Assembly: GCA_018335795.1 (NCBI GenBank)
Contig: JAGXRP010000033.1
Coordinates: forward strand, 317,973 to 381,972
Length of the DNA: 64,000 bases
DNA from: Desulfobulbaceae bacterium
GTDB taxonomy: Bacteria > Bacteroidota > Ignavibacteria > Kapaibacteriales > UBA2268
Reading direction: 5' to 3'
This document shows positions 54,480 through 63,320 of the stretch, in pieces. Positions within the stretch are counted from its first letter, which is position 1. Every line of letters begins with the position of its first letter. Below the pieces are notes generated by a model. That model did no database searches. It saw only the letters and a program-made list of their open reading frames with translations, and was not told where the DNA came from. Both the position numbers and the translations under genes were made by a program.

Positions 54480-54544
54480 TGTTCCGTTTTGCTCATTTTT
54501 GGAGGTTAAATGAGAACATATTTTTGGACAAGATACTCAATTGA

Positions 54545-56074
54545 TTAAGGAATGTAATAAGTTGGAGCGCTCGGTCCCAAGGGGATATTGAGCATAATCC
54601 AAGCAATAAACATCGGAATTCTGACTATTGCAAATGTTATCGCAAATGGCAACATTAGTGAAATAAGCGTTCCAATTCCCACATCTTTCACATATTTTTG
54701 TGCAAAAACAATCACCAATGGAAAATAGGGCAACAACGGCGTAAGAATGTTTGAATATGAATCGCCTATTCTATATGCAGCTTGAATTGTTTCCGGCGAA
54801 TATGCAGGGTCCATCAACATAAACATAGGGACAAAAATTGGTGCCAAAATAGCCCATTTTGCAGATGCACTACCAATTGCAAGATTGATAATTGATGAGA
54901 CGATTATAAAAACGATAAGTAGTGGAATCCCTGTAAATCCGATATTTTGCAAGAAATCTGCTCCGCTAATAGCAACGATTTGCCCTAAGTTAGACCAATT
55001 GAAGTACGCTACAAACTGAGCCGCTGCAAATGCAAGAACAATATAGCCACCCATCGAAGCCATTGCTTCGCTTGACATCTTGGACATTTGTTTATCATTT
55101 GTAATAGTTTTGGTGACAATTCCGTAAACTAATCCCGGAATGAGAAACATGAAAAGCATGATTGCTACAATACTTCTTAAAAATACCTGAATTCCTCCGT
55201 CTTCGTCACGCAGAATCCCGTTTTCCGGTATAACCATAAACAAAAGTATAATTGAAGCAATTACCATTGATGAAATGGCAAAAAGTAAACCTTTTTTCTC
55301 TAATTTGGATAATTCATTTGATTCTTCTTCCAAATCATCTTCACGGACGTATTTTCCTAATCTCGGTTCGACAATCTTATCTGTAACCCAAGTACCGGCA
55401 ATTGCCAAAACAGGAACTGAAGCAGCCATAATGTACCAATTGGAAGTAGCATCAACTGTATAGCTTGGGTCCATAATTCGAGCTGCGGGTTCGGTAAAAG
55501 CTGCAATCAGAGGGTCCAAACTTGTCAAAAAGATATTCGCCCCGAAACCGCCCGAAACACCTGCAAATGCTGCTGCAAGCCCTGCTAAGGGGTGTCTTTT
55601 CATTCCGTAAAAAATTGCCGCACCAAGAGGAATTAGCACAACATAACCTGCATCAGCGGCTACGCTCGAGAGCATTCCTGCAGTAACAACCGAAAATGTT
55701 ACTAATTGCTTAGGGACGCTTTTTACGAATGCTTTTAAAGCTGCTGCTATAAAGCCGGAGCGTTCCGCAATACCAATGCCCAGCATGACCACCAATACTA
55801 ATCCCAGAGGCGGGAAATCAGTAAATGTTTTGACCATGTCAACAAAAATTCTTCGGATTCCTTCAGCAGATAGTAAATTAACAGCTTTCACTTCCGAGCC
55901 GTTACCCGGATGAACTACCGTTACAGACATCATAGATACTATCCAAGAAGCCACTAATACCATGCCTATCAAGATTAGGAACAGGCTTACAGGTTGTGGC
56001 AATTTATTTCCAACTCTCTCAACTCTATCAAGAAAGCGTTGTGTGAAATTCGGTTTTGTACTTTTTTCTGACAT
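54545..56074 (-). CDS. AbgT family transporter (second copy)
   Basis: 509-aa polytopic protein, paralogous to 18136-19635. GGGAG precedes the ATG at 56074. It starts RFLDRVERVGNKLPQPVSLFLILIGMVLVASW and shows FPPLGLVLVVMLGIGIAERSGFIAAALKAFVKSVPK, VAADAGYVVLIPLGAAIFY, LAGLAAAFAGVSGGFGANIFLTSLDPL, IGSASAKWAILAPIFVPMFMLMDPAYSPE, RIGDSYSNILTPLLPYFPLV. These match AbgT (p-aminobenzoyl-glutamate importers or antimetabolite efflux). The shared C-terminal ending (PLGPSAPTYY here, PLGPEAPVFL in copy 1) suggests an old duplication. Confidence 0.93.
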   Translation of the reverse strand: MSEKSTKPNFTQRFLDRVERVGNKLPQPVSLFLILIGMVLVASWIVSMMSVTVVHPGNGSEVKAVNLLSAEGIRRIFVDMVKTFTDFPPLGLVLVVMLGIGIAERSGFIAAALKAFVKSVPKQLVTFSVVTAGMLSSVAADAGYVVLIPLGAAIFYGMKRHPLAGLAAAFAGVSGGFGANIFLTSLDPLIAAFTEPAARIMDPSYTVDATSNWYIMAASVPVLAIAGTWVTDKIVEPRLGKYVREDDLEEESNELSKLEKKGLLFAISSMVIASIILLFMVIPENGILRDEDGGIQVFLRSIVAIMLFMFLIPGLVYGIVTKTITNDKQMSKMSSEAMASMGGYIVLAFAAAQFVAYFNWSNLGQIVAISGADFLQNIGFTGIPLLIVFIIVSSIINLAIGSASAKWAILAPIFVPMFMLMDPAYSPETIQAAYRIGDSYSNILTPLLPYFPLVIVFAQKYVKDVGIGTLISLMLPFAITFAIVRIPMFIAWIMLNIPLGPSAPTYYIP

Positions 56075-56144
56075 TTTCTCCCTATTAAATAATTTAGCAT
56101 AAGCTAAAATAAAGTTTAATATTTAAAAAAACAAATTTTAATAT

Positions 56145-56178
56145 AAAAAAAAAGGACTGACCCCTTAGAGTCAGTCCT
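56145..56178 (-). terminator. Intrinsic terminator after the acyl-CoA dehydrogenase gene
   Basis: 9-bp stem AGGACTGAC / GTCAGTCCT (56153-56161 with 56170-56178), 8-nt loop; on the minus strand it is followed by a run of about nine T. It ends the FabL-FabL-acyl-CoA dehydrogenase unit. Confidence 0.88.
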
Positions 56179-56199
56179 ATAATCAATCCAAAAAATTAA

Positions 56200-57342
56200 T
56201 TATACTATACCGTTTCGTTTGATAATATCTCTTGCAATTACAAGTTTCTGAATCTCCGATGTACCCTCGAAAATGCGATTTATACGAGCATCTCTATAAA
56301 ATCTTTCAATTGGCATTTCGCGTGAAAAGCCCATTCCACCATGAATTTGCATTGCATAATCAACGCATTTATCCAAAGCTTCCGAAACGAATAATTTAAC
56401 CATTGCAGACTGGCGAGAAAGCATTTCGTGCTTATCATAAAGGACCGCTGTACGATATACCAAAGATTCTGAAGTGTATATCAAAGTTGCCATTTCGGCA
56501 AGCATAAATTGAATTGCTTGAAAGTTAGCAATTGGTTCGCCGAATTGTTTACGTTCTTTAGCATATTTAGTCGAAAGTTGAAGTAATTCTTTGCAAGCTC
56601 CCATACAAGCAGCGCCAAGACCAAGCCTGCCGGCATCTAAAGTTTTCATTGCTAGCAAAAATCCGCGTCCTTCGCCACCAAGCATATTTTCCTTGGGTAC
56701 TCGTACGTTATCAAAAGTCAAAGATGATGTTTTACTACCTCGTATTCCCATTTTCTTTTCGGGTGCACCTGAAGCAAATCCCGGAGTACCCTTTTCTACT
56801 ACAAATGCAGTAATACCGCGTGGAGTCCGAGCGAAAACTGAAAATGTATCCGCGAATGGTCCGTTCGTAATCCATTGCTTTTCGCCATTGATTACCCAAT
56901 CATCACCGTCGGGTTCGGCTTTGGTTCGCAAATCAAAGGCGTCGGAACCGGCACGCTCTTCAGTCAAAGCAAAAGCAGCCACTTTTTCTCCCGATGCCAA
57001 TGGAACGACATATTTTTTGCGAATTTCTTCGCTACCACCAATATAAATGGCATTTGTGCCAATCGAAACATGTGCACCAATGAAAGTAGCCGTCGAAAGA
57101 CAAGCTCTACCTATTTCCTCTTGGATAATACAGTAACCAACTTCTCCGAAACCACTGCCGCCATATTCGATTGGAAAAGCAGCGCCCAATATACCGAGTT
57201 CGCCGATTTTCCGGATAATCTCCATCGGAATAGCCTCGTTTTCATCTATTTGAGATGCTATTGGCTTGAGTTCATTGTCAGCAAAGTCGCGAACCATTTC
57301 TCGCAACATAGTTTGTTCTTCTGTAAAAGTCAATTCAAACAT
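56200..57342 (-). CDS. Acyl-CoA dehydrogenase, short/medium-chain type
   Basis: 380 aa flavoprotein that oxidises acyl-CoA to enoyl-CoA. GAGG precedes the ATG at 57342. Family signatures: FAEFADNELKPIA-like start (VRDFADNELKPIASQID), GILGAAFPIEYGGSGFGEVGYC, AFALTEERAGSDAFDLRTKAEPDGDDWVINGEKQWITNG, GIRGSKTSSLTFDNVRVPKENMLG, and the C-terminal QIHGGMGFSREMPIERFYRDARINRIFEGTSEIQ, whose Glu in FEGTSE is the catalytic base position of short-chain dehydrogenases. It follows two FabL-like reductases by 36 nt. Electron-transfer flavoprotein genes are not in the window. Confidence 0.95.
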   Translation of the reverse strand: MFELTFTEEQTMLREMVRDFADNELKPIASQIDENEAIPMEIIRKIGELGILGAAFPIEYGGSGFGEVGYCIIQEEIGRACLSTATFIGAHVSIGTNAIYIGGSEEIRKKYVVPLASGEKVAAFALTEERAGSDAFDLRTKAEPDGDDWVINGEKQWITNGPFADTFSVFARTPRGITAFVVEKGTPGFASGAPEKKMGIRGSKTSSLTFDNVRVPKENMLGGEGRGFLLAMKTLDAGRLGLGAACMGACKELLQLSTKYAKERKQFGEPIANFQAIQFMLAEMATLIYTSESLVYRTAVLYDKHEMLSRQSAMVKLFVSEALDKCVDYAMQIHGGMGFSREMPIERFYRDARINRIFEGTSEIQKLVIARDIIKRNGIV

Positions 57343-57378
57343 TAAATCCTCTATATAAAAATGAATAATTGTTAGTTA

Positions 57379-58188
57379 TTAGCCGTAATAATCAGGTAAA
57401 TATGTGAAAATGCTTTGCCCACCGTCCACCATAATTGTTTGCCCGGTCAACCAAGCAGATTCCTCCGAAGAGAGAATTGCAATAATCTTTGCAGCGTCTT
57501 CGGGATATGTGTTTCGTTGATATGGATTATGTTCACGAGCAATCTTTAGCATTTTTTCAAAATCAGGAATTTTTCCCGATGCCGGAGTTGCTGCAGGACC
57601 TGCCATAATCGAATTTGCCGTAATTTTGTACGGTGCGAGTTCAAAAGCTAATTGTCGTACAATGCTTTCCAATGCGGCTTTTGCGACAGAAACAGTACCA
57701 TATTGATTTGTAGCTACTCTGGCTCCATTTGACGACATCGCAAATAATCGTGAATTTTCAGCCAATAATTTGGCATTGAACAAATCCTGAGCCCAGTAAA
57801 TCATACTGTTTGCCATTACGTTGAGTGACATTTCGATACGTTTTTGGTTGATTTGTTTTTCGACATTTTCGTCAATAAATGGTCCCAAAGTACCGAAAGC
57901 AATCGAATGAACAAAAACGCCAAGATAGGAGTCGTTCAAATCAAAATCAGCTTTCAGAGTGTCAACAACCGATTTGCGGTTATCTGCATCAGCAGCATTC
58001 ATATTAAAAAATTTCGCCTTGACGCCCATAGCCTCAAGTTCTTCTTGGAATTCTTCTGCTTTCTTCCTGGCAGAACCTAAATCGAGATGAACGCCATAGA
58101 TATTGAACCCACGTTTAGCGAGCTCTATCGCGGTTGCTTTGCCAAAGCCGCTTGAAATTCCTAATATTAATGCGTTATTTCTTTTCAT
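57379..58188 (-). CDS. FabL-like enoyl-ACP reductase / SDR (copy B)
   Basis: 269 aa short-chain dehydrogenase. Nucleotide loop GISSGFGKA at 10-18, HSIAFG at ~94-99, and a catalytic Tyr163-x6-Lys170 (QYGTVSVAKAALE), the spacing of enoyl-ACP reductases FabI/FabL rather than the usual Tyr-x3-Lys. ELAPYKITANSIMAGPAATPA and LTGQTIMVDGGQSIF match FabL. Its likely role is reduction of trans-2-enoyl-ACP or -CoA in fatty acid synthesis, or a related reaction. It is tandem with a close paralogue 17 nt upstream and precedes an acyl-CoA dehydrogenase. Confidence 0.82.
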   Translation of the reverse strand: MKRNNALILGISSGFGKATAIELAKRGFNIYGVHLDLGSARKKAEEFQEELEAMGVKAKFFNMNAADADNRKSVVDTLKADFDLNDSYLGVFVHSIAFGTLGPFIDENVEKQINQKRIEMSLNVMANSMIYWAQDLFNAKLLAENSRLFAMSSNGARVATNQYGTVSVAKAALESIVRQLAFELAPYKITANSIMAGPAATPASGKIPDFEKMLKIAREHNPYQRNTYPEDAAKIIAILSSEESAWLTGQTIMVDGGQSIFTYLPDYYG

Positions 58189-58205
58189 AAATATGTTAAT
58201 AATTT

Positions 58206-59021
58206 TTAGTGTGTTTCTATGAAATTCATTATACTTTCGCCACCGTCAACGCCGAGTACCTGTCCGGTTATCCAGTAGAAATTTTCATCGGCAAGCAAGG
58301 CTACTGCTTTTGCAACATCGTCCGGGACAGTATTGCGATTGAATGGATTATGCTCTTTAGCATGAGCCAACATCTTTGCAAATCCCGGAATTTTATTACT
58401 TGCCGGGGTATCTGTCAATCCTGCCAAAATAGCATTTGCAGTTATTTGATATGGTGCCAATTCAATTGCTATCTGACGAATATATGCTTCCAAAGCACAT
58501 TTTGCGGCAGAAATTGCACCATAATTGTTCATTGCACGAGTTGAACCGATTGAAGTCAATCCGAAAATGCGAGAATTTGGGACCAATAATTTATTGAAAA
58601 ACAAATCTTGAGTCCAATAAACCAATGAATTCGCCATCACATCCATTGTCATTTCGATTTGTCTTTTGGAGACGCTGCCTTCTTGAGTCTCTGCAAAAAG
58701 CGGTTTAATCGCACCGAATGCGAGTGAATGAATTAGCACTCTAAGTGTGTGATTTTCGATTTCGTTATAGTCTTTACGAATTTCTTCGACAATTTCCTTA
58801 CGTACACCGTCATCAGCAGCATTCGCATTGAAAAAGACTGCCTTCACGCCGTATGATTCGATTTCTTGCCGATATTCCTCTGCTTTGTGCTTGGCAGAAC
58901 CCATATCAAGGTGAGCGCCGTATATATTGTATCCCATACGGGCAAGTTCACGGGCACAAGACAAACCGAAACCGCTCGAAACTCCCAAGATTAGGGCATA
59001 TAATTCTCTTTCTTTTTGCAT
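58206..59021 (-). CDS. FabL-like enoyl-ACP reductase / SDR (copy A)
   Basis: 271 aa, paralogue of the next gene. GVSSGFGLS loop at 13-21, IHSLAFG, catalytic Tyr167-x6-Lys174 (NYGAISAAKCALE), ELAPYQITANAILAGLTDTPASNKIPGF and ITGQVLGVDGGES. The same unusual AHLDMGSAKHKAEE segment after strand 2 is seen in both copies, so the pair diverged from one duplication. First gene of the unit; the ATG is at 59021. Two enoyl reductases in one operon could divide chain lengths or ACP/CoA substrates. Confidence 0.82.
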   Translation of the reverse strand: MQKERELYALILGVSSGFGLSCARELARMGYNIYGAHLDMGSAKHKAEEYRQEIESYGVKAVFFNANAADDGVRKEIVEEIRKDYNEIENHTLRVLIHSLAFGAIKPLFAETQEGSVSKRQIEMTMDVMANSLVYWTQDLFFNKLLVPNSRIFGLTSIGSTRAMNNYGAISAAKCALEAYIRQIAIELAPYQITANAILAGLTDTPASNKIPGFAKMLAHAKEHNPFNRNTVPDDVAKAVALLADENFYWITGQVLGVDGGESIMNFIETH

Positions 59022-59267
59022 TTCTTAACCTATAATAATCCAAATTTGCATTTTTTGAACAACAACTGTAATTTTTATACTCAATTATTCATTTTCGTAA
59101 CGTAAAGAAAATTAAAAATAAGCAAAATTTACATGAATTCAAATATATGAATGAATTCTCAAACAAGATTATAAATATTTATGAATTTTAAATGTCTATA
59201 TCATAATTTGAAAATCAAATGATGAAAAAATTTATTTTATATAAGACTTATTAAGAGGTTTAGTATT

Positions 59268-60668
59268 ATGAATAATCACGAATGCGACGTTTTAGTTATC
59301 GGCTCAGGTCCCGGCGGTTATGTAGCAGCCATCAGAGCTTCACAATTAGGATTGAATGCGATTTGTGTCGAAAAAGGTGATATCGGCGGAGTATGTTTGA
59401 ATATCGGTTGTATCCCTACCAAAGCATTACTCAAAAGTGCAGAATACATGCATTTCCTTTCTCATGCCGCAGATTTTGGCTTTGGGATTGAAAATATCAA
59501 TATTGATTACCCAAAAGTTATAGAACGTTCCCGTAAAGTTGCAGGACAAATGTCTCGTGGTGTCCAATCGCTTTTCAAAAAATATAAAGTCAATACTGTA
59601 ATTGGTCATGGCAAAATCGTTTCTAAGAATACTGTTGAAGTTAGCGACCCATCGGGCAAAGTTTCTGATACAATCAAAGCAAAACATATCATAATTGCGA
59701 CCGGTGCGAGACCCAGAATTTTTCAGGGAATCGAAGTTGACCGCAAAAAAATCATTACTTCGACCGAAGCTCTACTCGGTACAACTATGCCCAAATCTAT
59801 TATCGTAATGGGTGCAGGAGCTATTGGTGTCGAATTTGCATACTTCTTCAATGCTTTTGGTGCAAAAGTGACAATTGTAGAATATATGGACAGAATTTTG
59901 CCAATCGAAGATGCCGAAATTTCTAAAGAATTAGAACGCCATTTCCGCAAATCGGGAATTGAATTGAAAACCAAAAATATGGTCAAATCTGCCGTCGCCA
60001 AAGGTGACGGAGTAGAAGTCACTGTAGAAAAAGACGGCAAAACAGAAGTACTAACTGCCGATATGGCTTTGAATGCCATCGGAATCCAAGCCAATATCGA
60101 AAATATCGGGTTGGAAGGCGTTGGGGTGCATACTGAAAAAGGATTTATCAAAGTTGATAAATTTTGTAAAACAAATGTAGATGGCATATTTGCAATTGGC
60201 GACGTTGCCGGAGCTCCTTGGTTGGCACATAAAGCATCAGCTGAAGCGGTCGCATTAGCAGAATATTTGGCAGGTCACGGTGGCGAAGGCATTGATTACA
60301 ACAATATACCGGGATGTACATATTGCAATCCGCAAGTAGCAAGCGTTGGTTTGACTGAAGAAAAAGCTAAAGCCGAAGGATATGACGTGAAAATCGGCAA
60401 ATTCCCATTCACTGCAAGCGGCAAAGCTCACGGAATCGGTGAAGCAAAAGGATTTGTCAAATTAGTATTCGATGCCAAATATGGCGAATTACTCGGTGCT
60501 CACATGATTGGTCCTGACGTTACAGAAATGATAGCAGAAATGGGATTGGCACGTTCGCTCGGTGCAACTGCAGCGACAATCTTCAAGACAATCCATGCTC
60601 ACCCGACATTGAGCGAAGCAGTCATGGAAGCCGCAGCCCAAGCCTATGGAGAAGCTGTAAATATCTAA
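59268..60668 (+). CDS. lpdA: Dihydrolipoyl dehydrogenase
   Basis: 466 aa FAD disulfide reductase, E3 of 2-oxo acid dehydrogenase or glycine cleavage complexes. VIGSGPGGYVAAIRASQLG (FAD), redox disulfide Cys43/Cys48 in GGVCLNIGCIPTKALL, IIATGARPRIFQGIE, NAD loop VMGAGAIGVEFAYFFNAFG, IFAIGDVAGAPWLAHKA, CTYCNPQVASVGLTEEKA, and C-terminal HAHPTLSEAVMEAA with the His-Glu pair. All functional residues are present. It stands alone, not beside E1/E2 genes. AAGAGG lies upstream of the ATG at 59268. Confidence 0.96.
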   Translation: MNNHECDVLVIGSGPGGYVAAIRASQLGLNAICVEKGDIGGVCLNIGCIPTKALLKSAEYMHFLSHAADFGFGIENINIDYPKVIERSRKVAGQMSRGVQSLFKKYKVNTVIGHGKIVSKNTVEVSDPSGKVSDTIKAKHIIIATGARPRIFQGIEVDRKKIITSTEALLGTTMPKSIIVMGAGAIGVEFAYFFNAFGAKVTIVEYMDRILPIEDAEISKELERHFRKSGIELKTKNMVKSAVAKGDGVEVTVEKDGKTEVLTADMALNAIGIQANIENIGLEGVGVHTEKGFIKVDKFCKTNVDGIFAIGDVAGAPWLAHKASAEAVALAEYLAGHGGEGIDYNNIPGCTYCNPQVASVGLTEEKAKAEGYDVKIGKFPFTASGKAHGIGEAKGFVKLVFDAKYGELLGAHMIGPDVTEMIAEMGLARSLGATAATIFKTIHAHPTLSEAVMEAAAQAYGEAVNI

Positions 60669-60691
60669 TTTGTAAAACACATCTTAAAATA

Positions 60692-60720
60692 AGGGGCTGT
60701 CTCTAAAGGGCAGCCTCTAA
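60692..60720 (+). terminator. Weak hairpin after lpdA (GGCTGTCT family)
   Basis: Imperfect stem AGGGGCTGTCT / GGGCAGCCTCT with several G-T pairs and a CTAAA-like loop. No T run follows, so it may be a degenerate terminator or only a relic of one. Confidence 0.45.
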
Positions 60721-60757
60721 TCAAAGTTTGCTTATACAAAATGGCTTAAGTCTCCTA

Positions 60758-61492
60758 TCACCCAAACTGTATTATTAGAAAATAGGCCACCATTGCCAAG
60801 AAAATATGAAAGATAATGTTTGGGAATACAATTTTTAATACTCTCATCTTGAATCCTAAATAGGCTAACGAAGCACCGAGCAAGAACCACACGAAATAGT
60901 TCTGCAAAGGTACTATATCATTTTTCCATGTCCAATAGTAAAGTCTTATAGCAGCAGGCTCCATAAGGAAGTCGAAAAACATCATTGTAAATCCAATAAT
61001 AACTGACTTGATTAGATTGGGAATGCCGTTTAGATTGATTCTTGATGTTTTTTGGAGTATAGCATGGGAAGTCACCAAAGCTAAAAACCATGCAAAACCA
61101 ATTGCTACCGGGACTGTATATAAGGTTGGTCTAAGAACATCGTTGTAGTTGTATGTACCAAAAATTGAATGTGTCCGGACGCCAATAAGTTCTATTACCC
61201 ACGATACAACAATGACTACAATAAAATAGACGATGAAGTTGTTCCTTAAGTTAGGTTGGTCTATTATGCCGTCTTTGTTAGGCTTGGGCAATTTGTATTT
61301 TCTAAGGATCTCCCAAAATGCCAAGATTGATAACAAAATAATAATCGGGCCCGCTGCAGGTCTGGTAATTTCTGTAAACATATCAAGTACTTGCCAGATA
61401 GCTCCACTAATCAGCAAAAAATAAACAACAATGATTTTGAATACTTCGTTATCTATAAATCTTATGAACGCTGAATTTTTCTTTCTTTCCAT
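60758..61492 (-). CDS. cruF: Carotenoid 1',2'-hydratase-like membrane protein (CruF family)
   Basis: 244 aa with about seven hydrophobic segments. The family core is visible: VIELIGVRTHSIFGTYNYNDVLRPTLYTVPVAIGFAWFLALVTSHAIL, then IGFTMMFFDFLMEPAAIRLYYWTWKNDIVPLQNYFVWFLLGASLAYLG, as in the carotenoid biosynthesis family PF04240, whose CruF members add water across the terminal psi-end double bond. Its own start overlaps the glycosyltransferase by 31 nt, and the group crtB-acyltransferase-glycosyltransferase-cruF is typical for making an OH group that is then glycosylated. Confidence 0.85.
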   Translation of the reverse strand: MERKKNSAFIRFIDNEVFKIIVVYFLLISGAIWQVLDMFTEITRPAAGPIIILLSILAFWEILRKYKLPKPNKDGIIDQPNLRNNFIVYFIVVIVVSWVIELIGVRTHSIFGTYNYNDVLRPTLYTVPVAIGFAWFLALVTSHAILQKTSRINLNGIPNLIKSVIIGFTMMFFDFLMEPAAIRLYYWTWKNDIVPLQNYFVWFLLGASLAYLGFKMRVLKIVFPNIIFHIFLAMVAYFLIIQFG

Positions 61493-62607
61493 ACATTTTT
61501 TCCCTTTTTAGTTCTGTAGAGAGATTCCAAAGCAATAAAAAATGTTCCAATAATTGAAACCGGATGCAAAATTACACTTACCATTACATTATGTCTAAAT
61601 GCTAAAGCTTGCAAAAATCTCAACATCAAATTTAGCATGATTGACAAAAATAATGAATTCCCATGAATTCCGAATAATAAAAAAACGAATGGCATAACGG
61701 TTGAGGATAAGCCCAACATCAACAATATTATGAAAACAGCTGTATTGAAACCTGCCAACGCAAAAAGATTTTTAGATAAGCCTTGTCGGATTTCATGTAA
61801 ATTAGTGTACATCCTGCAATAAACGACATCTGTCCCAATCATTGTCAATATTTTGAATCTAAGTGATTTGAACAGTTTACTCAATGCTACATCTTCGGCA
61901 ATTTCTTGTCGAACAGCACTATGTCCACCGGATTTGAGATAAGCGTCTTTAATCATAGCAATCCACTGACCGTTGGCTGCTGCAAATGCTTTATGCGGTA
62001 CAAAGCGTGTAGCCCATAAAGGCAATCCCGAATATATGATTAAATCAATCATAGGAACGATTAATTTTTCGGAGAACGAATTTGTGATTTGCTGTGGAAA
62101 AGCACTTGCGAAGTCTAGTCCGTATCGTTGTATGTATGCAACTGTTCGTGTGATTGCTATCGGAGAATGTTTGTTATCAGCATCGGTGAAAATAAAAATA
62201 TCGCCGTTGGCATACTGAGAAAGTTGATGACATGCCCAATTTTTACCAAGCCAATCATCGGGTAATTCTTTCCCTTTGACGACTGTCAGTTTTGGGTGTT
62301 GAAACTGTAATTCACAAAGTAACTCGTATGTGCCATCGTCGGAATTATCATCCAAAACTATCAATTCGAAGTCCGAATAGTCCTGCTCCAATATTGATTT
62401 GATACAGTTTTTTATATTATTGACTTCATTACGGGCTGGTATTAGAACTGAAACCTTTGGTGAGTTTGATAGTGGGAATTCTTTTCTTAGATATGGACCG
62501 AAGATTATATTGAAAAGCGTAGTCAAATTCAGAATCAGCAAAGGGATGATAGAAAATATTATCAAAATAATATCAATATTGCCAAATTCGGGTAAAATAG
62601 AATCCAT
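61462..62607 (-). CDS. Glycosyltransferase family 2, carotenoid glycosyltransferase-like (CruG/CrtQ type)
   Basis: 381 aa. N-terminal membrane anchor at ~12-36, GT-A domain (VSVLIPARNEVNNIKNCIKSILEQDYSDFELIVLDDNSDDGT, DIFIFTDADNKHSP with DAD, SGGHSAVRQEIAEDVALS), and two to three membrane helices at the C-terminus (~285-360). This anchored layout fits glycosyltransferases acting on lipid acceptors such as carotenoids. The position between the CruF-like gene (31-nt overlap) and an acyltransferase (1-nt gap) supports a carotenoid-2'-O- or 1'-O-glycosyltransferase. The acceptor is inferred from context. Confidence 0.8.
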   Translation of the reverse strand: MDSILPEFGNIDIILIIFSIIPLLILNLTTLFNIIFGPYLRKEFPLSNSPKVSVLIPARNEVNNIKNCIKSILEQDYSDFELIVLDDNSDDGTYELLCELQFQHPKLTVVKGKELPDDWLGKNWACHQLSQYANGDIFIFTDADNKHSPIAITRTVAYIQRYGLDFASAFPQQITNSFSEKLIVPMIDLIIYSGLPLWATRFVPHKAFAAANGQWIAMIKDAYLKSGGHSAVRQEIAEDVALSKLFKSLRFKILTMIGTDVVYCRMYTNLHEIRQGLSKNLFALAGFNTAVFIILLMLGLSSTVMPFVFLLFGIHGNSLFLSIMLNLMLRFLQALAFRHNVMVSVILHPVSIIGTFFIALESLYRTKKGKNVWKERKIQRS

Positions 62608-62608
62608 A

Positions 62609-63319
62609 TCAATTACTCTTTTTGAAAAGATTTGCGAGCTTAGTTGATTTTTCGCTTATTGATTTTTTACCTGTCAATATAACTTTCCCAAATTCATTAG
62701 ATAGTATCGAATTGCCGATAAAGTCAAGCTCATTTTCGATTAGCTCGCCTAAATTTTTTTCGTTTTGTATTATATCAGTAGCTTTGCCAAATTTGAAAAA
62801 TAATTGTGGTTTCTCCTCATTCAAATACTCTATCCTTATTGCCAGAGGTAATACTACTGTTTTGCGATTGACCATTCCGATTAATTTTGCGATACCCGGA
62901 TTAGAAGAAATAGGTCTGATGAATGAAGGCAGTAACTCGCCTTGAGGAAATATTGTAACAATTACGGGTTTGTTACCTTCGAGCAATTCTGAACAGTATC
63001 TCAAACTTTCAATAATTTTCTTTGGGGAATTATGTTTGATAGAAAAACCACCAAGCTTTGAAAAAAAGCTATATTTGGCAAGTTGTTCTTCAAGTATCAT
63101 TATATAAAACGTTCTTTGAAAAAATTTTTCATTTAATAAATATACAAAAAAACCATCCCACCATGTAGAATGATTGGGAGTTAAAATTATTTGTTGCTCG
63201 GAATCAATTTGGGGAATATCGCCAATCAAGTGAATAGAATGGAAATCTCTTTTCAATAAACGCATTATATACGGTTTGAAAACAAAATGTGCCCATTTCT
63301 TATGTTCAGCTTGAATCAT
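62609..63319 (-). CDS. PlsC-like acyltransferase, possibly carotenoid glycoside acyltransferase
   Basis: 236 aa. Acyltransferase motif I NHSTWWDGF (His-x4-Asp), motif III-like FPQGEL, and FYIMILEEQL between them identify the lysophospholipid acyltransferase fold. It lies 1 nt from both crtB upstream and the glycosyltransferase downstream, so it probably acylates the carotenoid glycoside as CruD does in green sulfur bacteria; phospholipid synthesis is the alternative. The protein is basic and membrane-associated without long helices. Confidence 0.78.
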   Translation of the reverse strand: MIQAEHKKWAHFVFKPYIMRLLKRDFHSIHLIGDIPQIDSEQQIILTPNHSTWWDGFFVYLLNEKFFQRTFYIMILEEQLAKYSFFSKLGGFSIKHNSPKKIIESLRYCSELLEGNKPVIVTIFPQGELLPSFIRPISSNPGIAKLIGMVNRKTVVLPLAIRIEYLNEEKPQLFFKFGKATDIIQNEKNLGELIENELDFIGNSILSNEFGKVILTGKKSISEKSTKLANLFKKSN

Positions 63320-63320
63320 T

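Noticed and set aside
54510-54548. 12-codon frame with GGAGG four bases upstream of an ATG
   Set aside because: Overlaps the 3' end of the AbgT gene and has no supporting feature; the match is probably chance.
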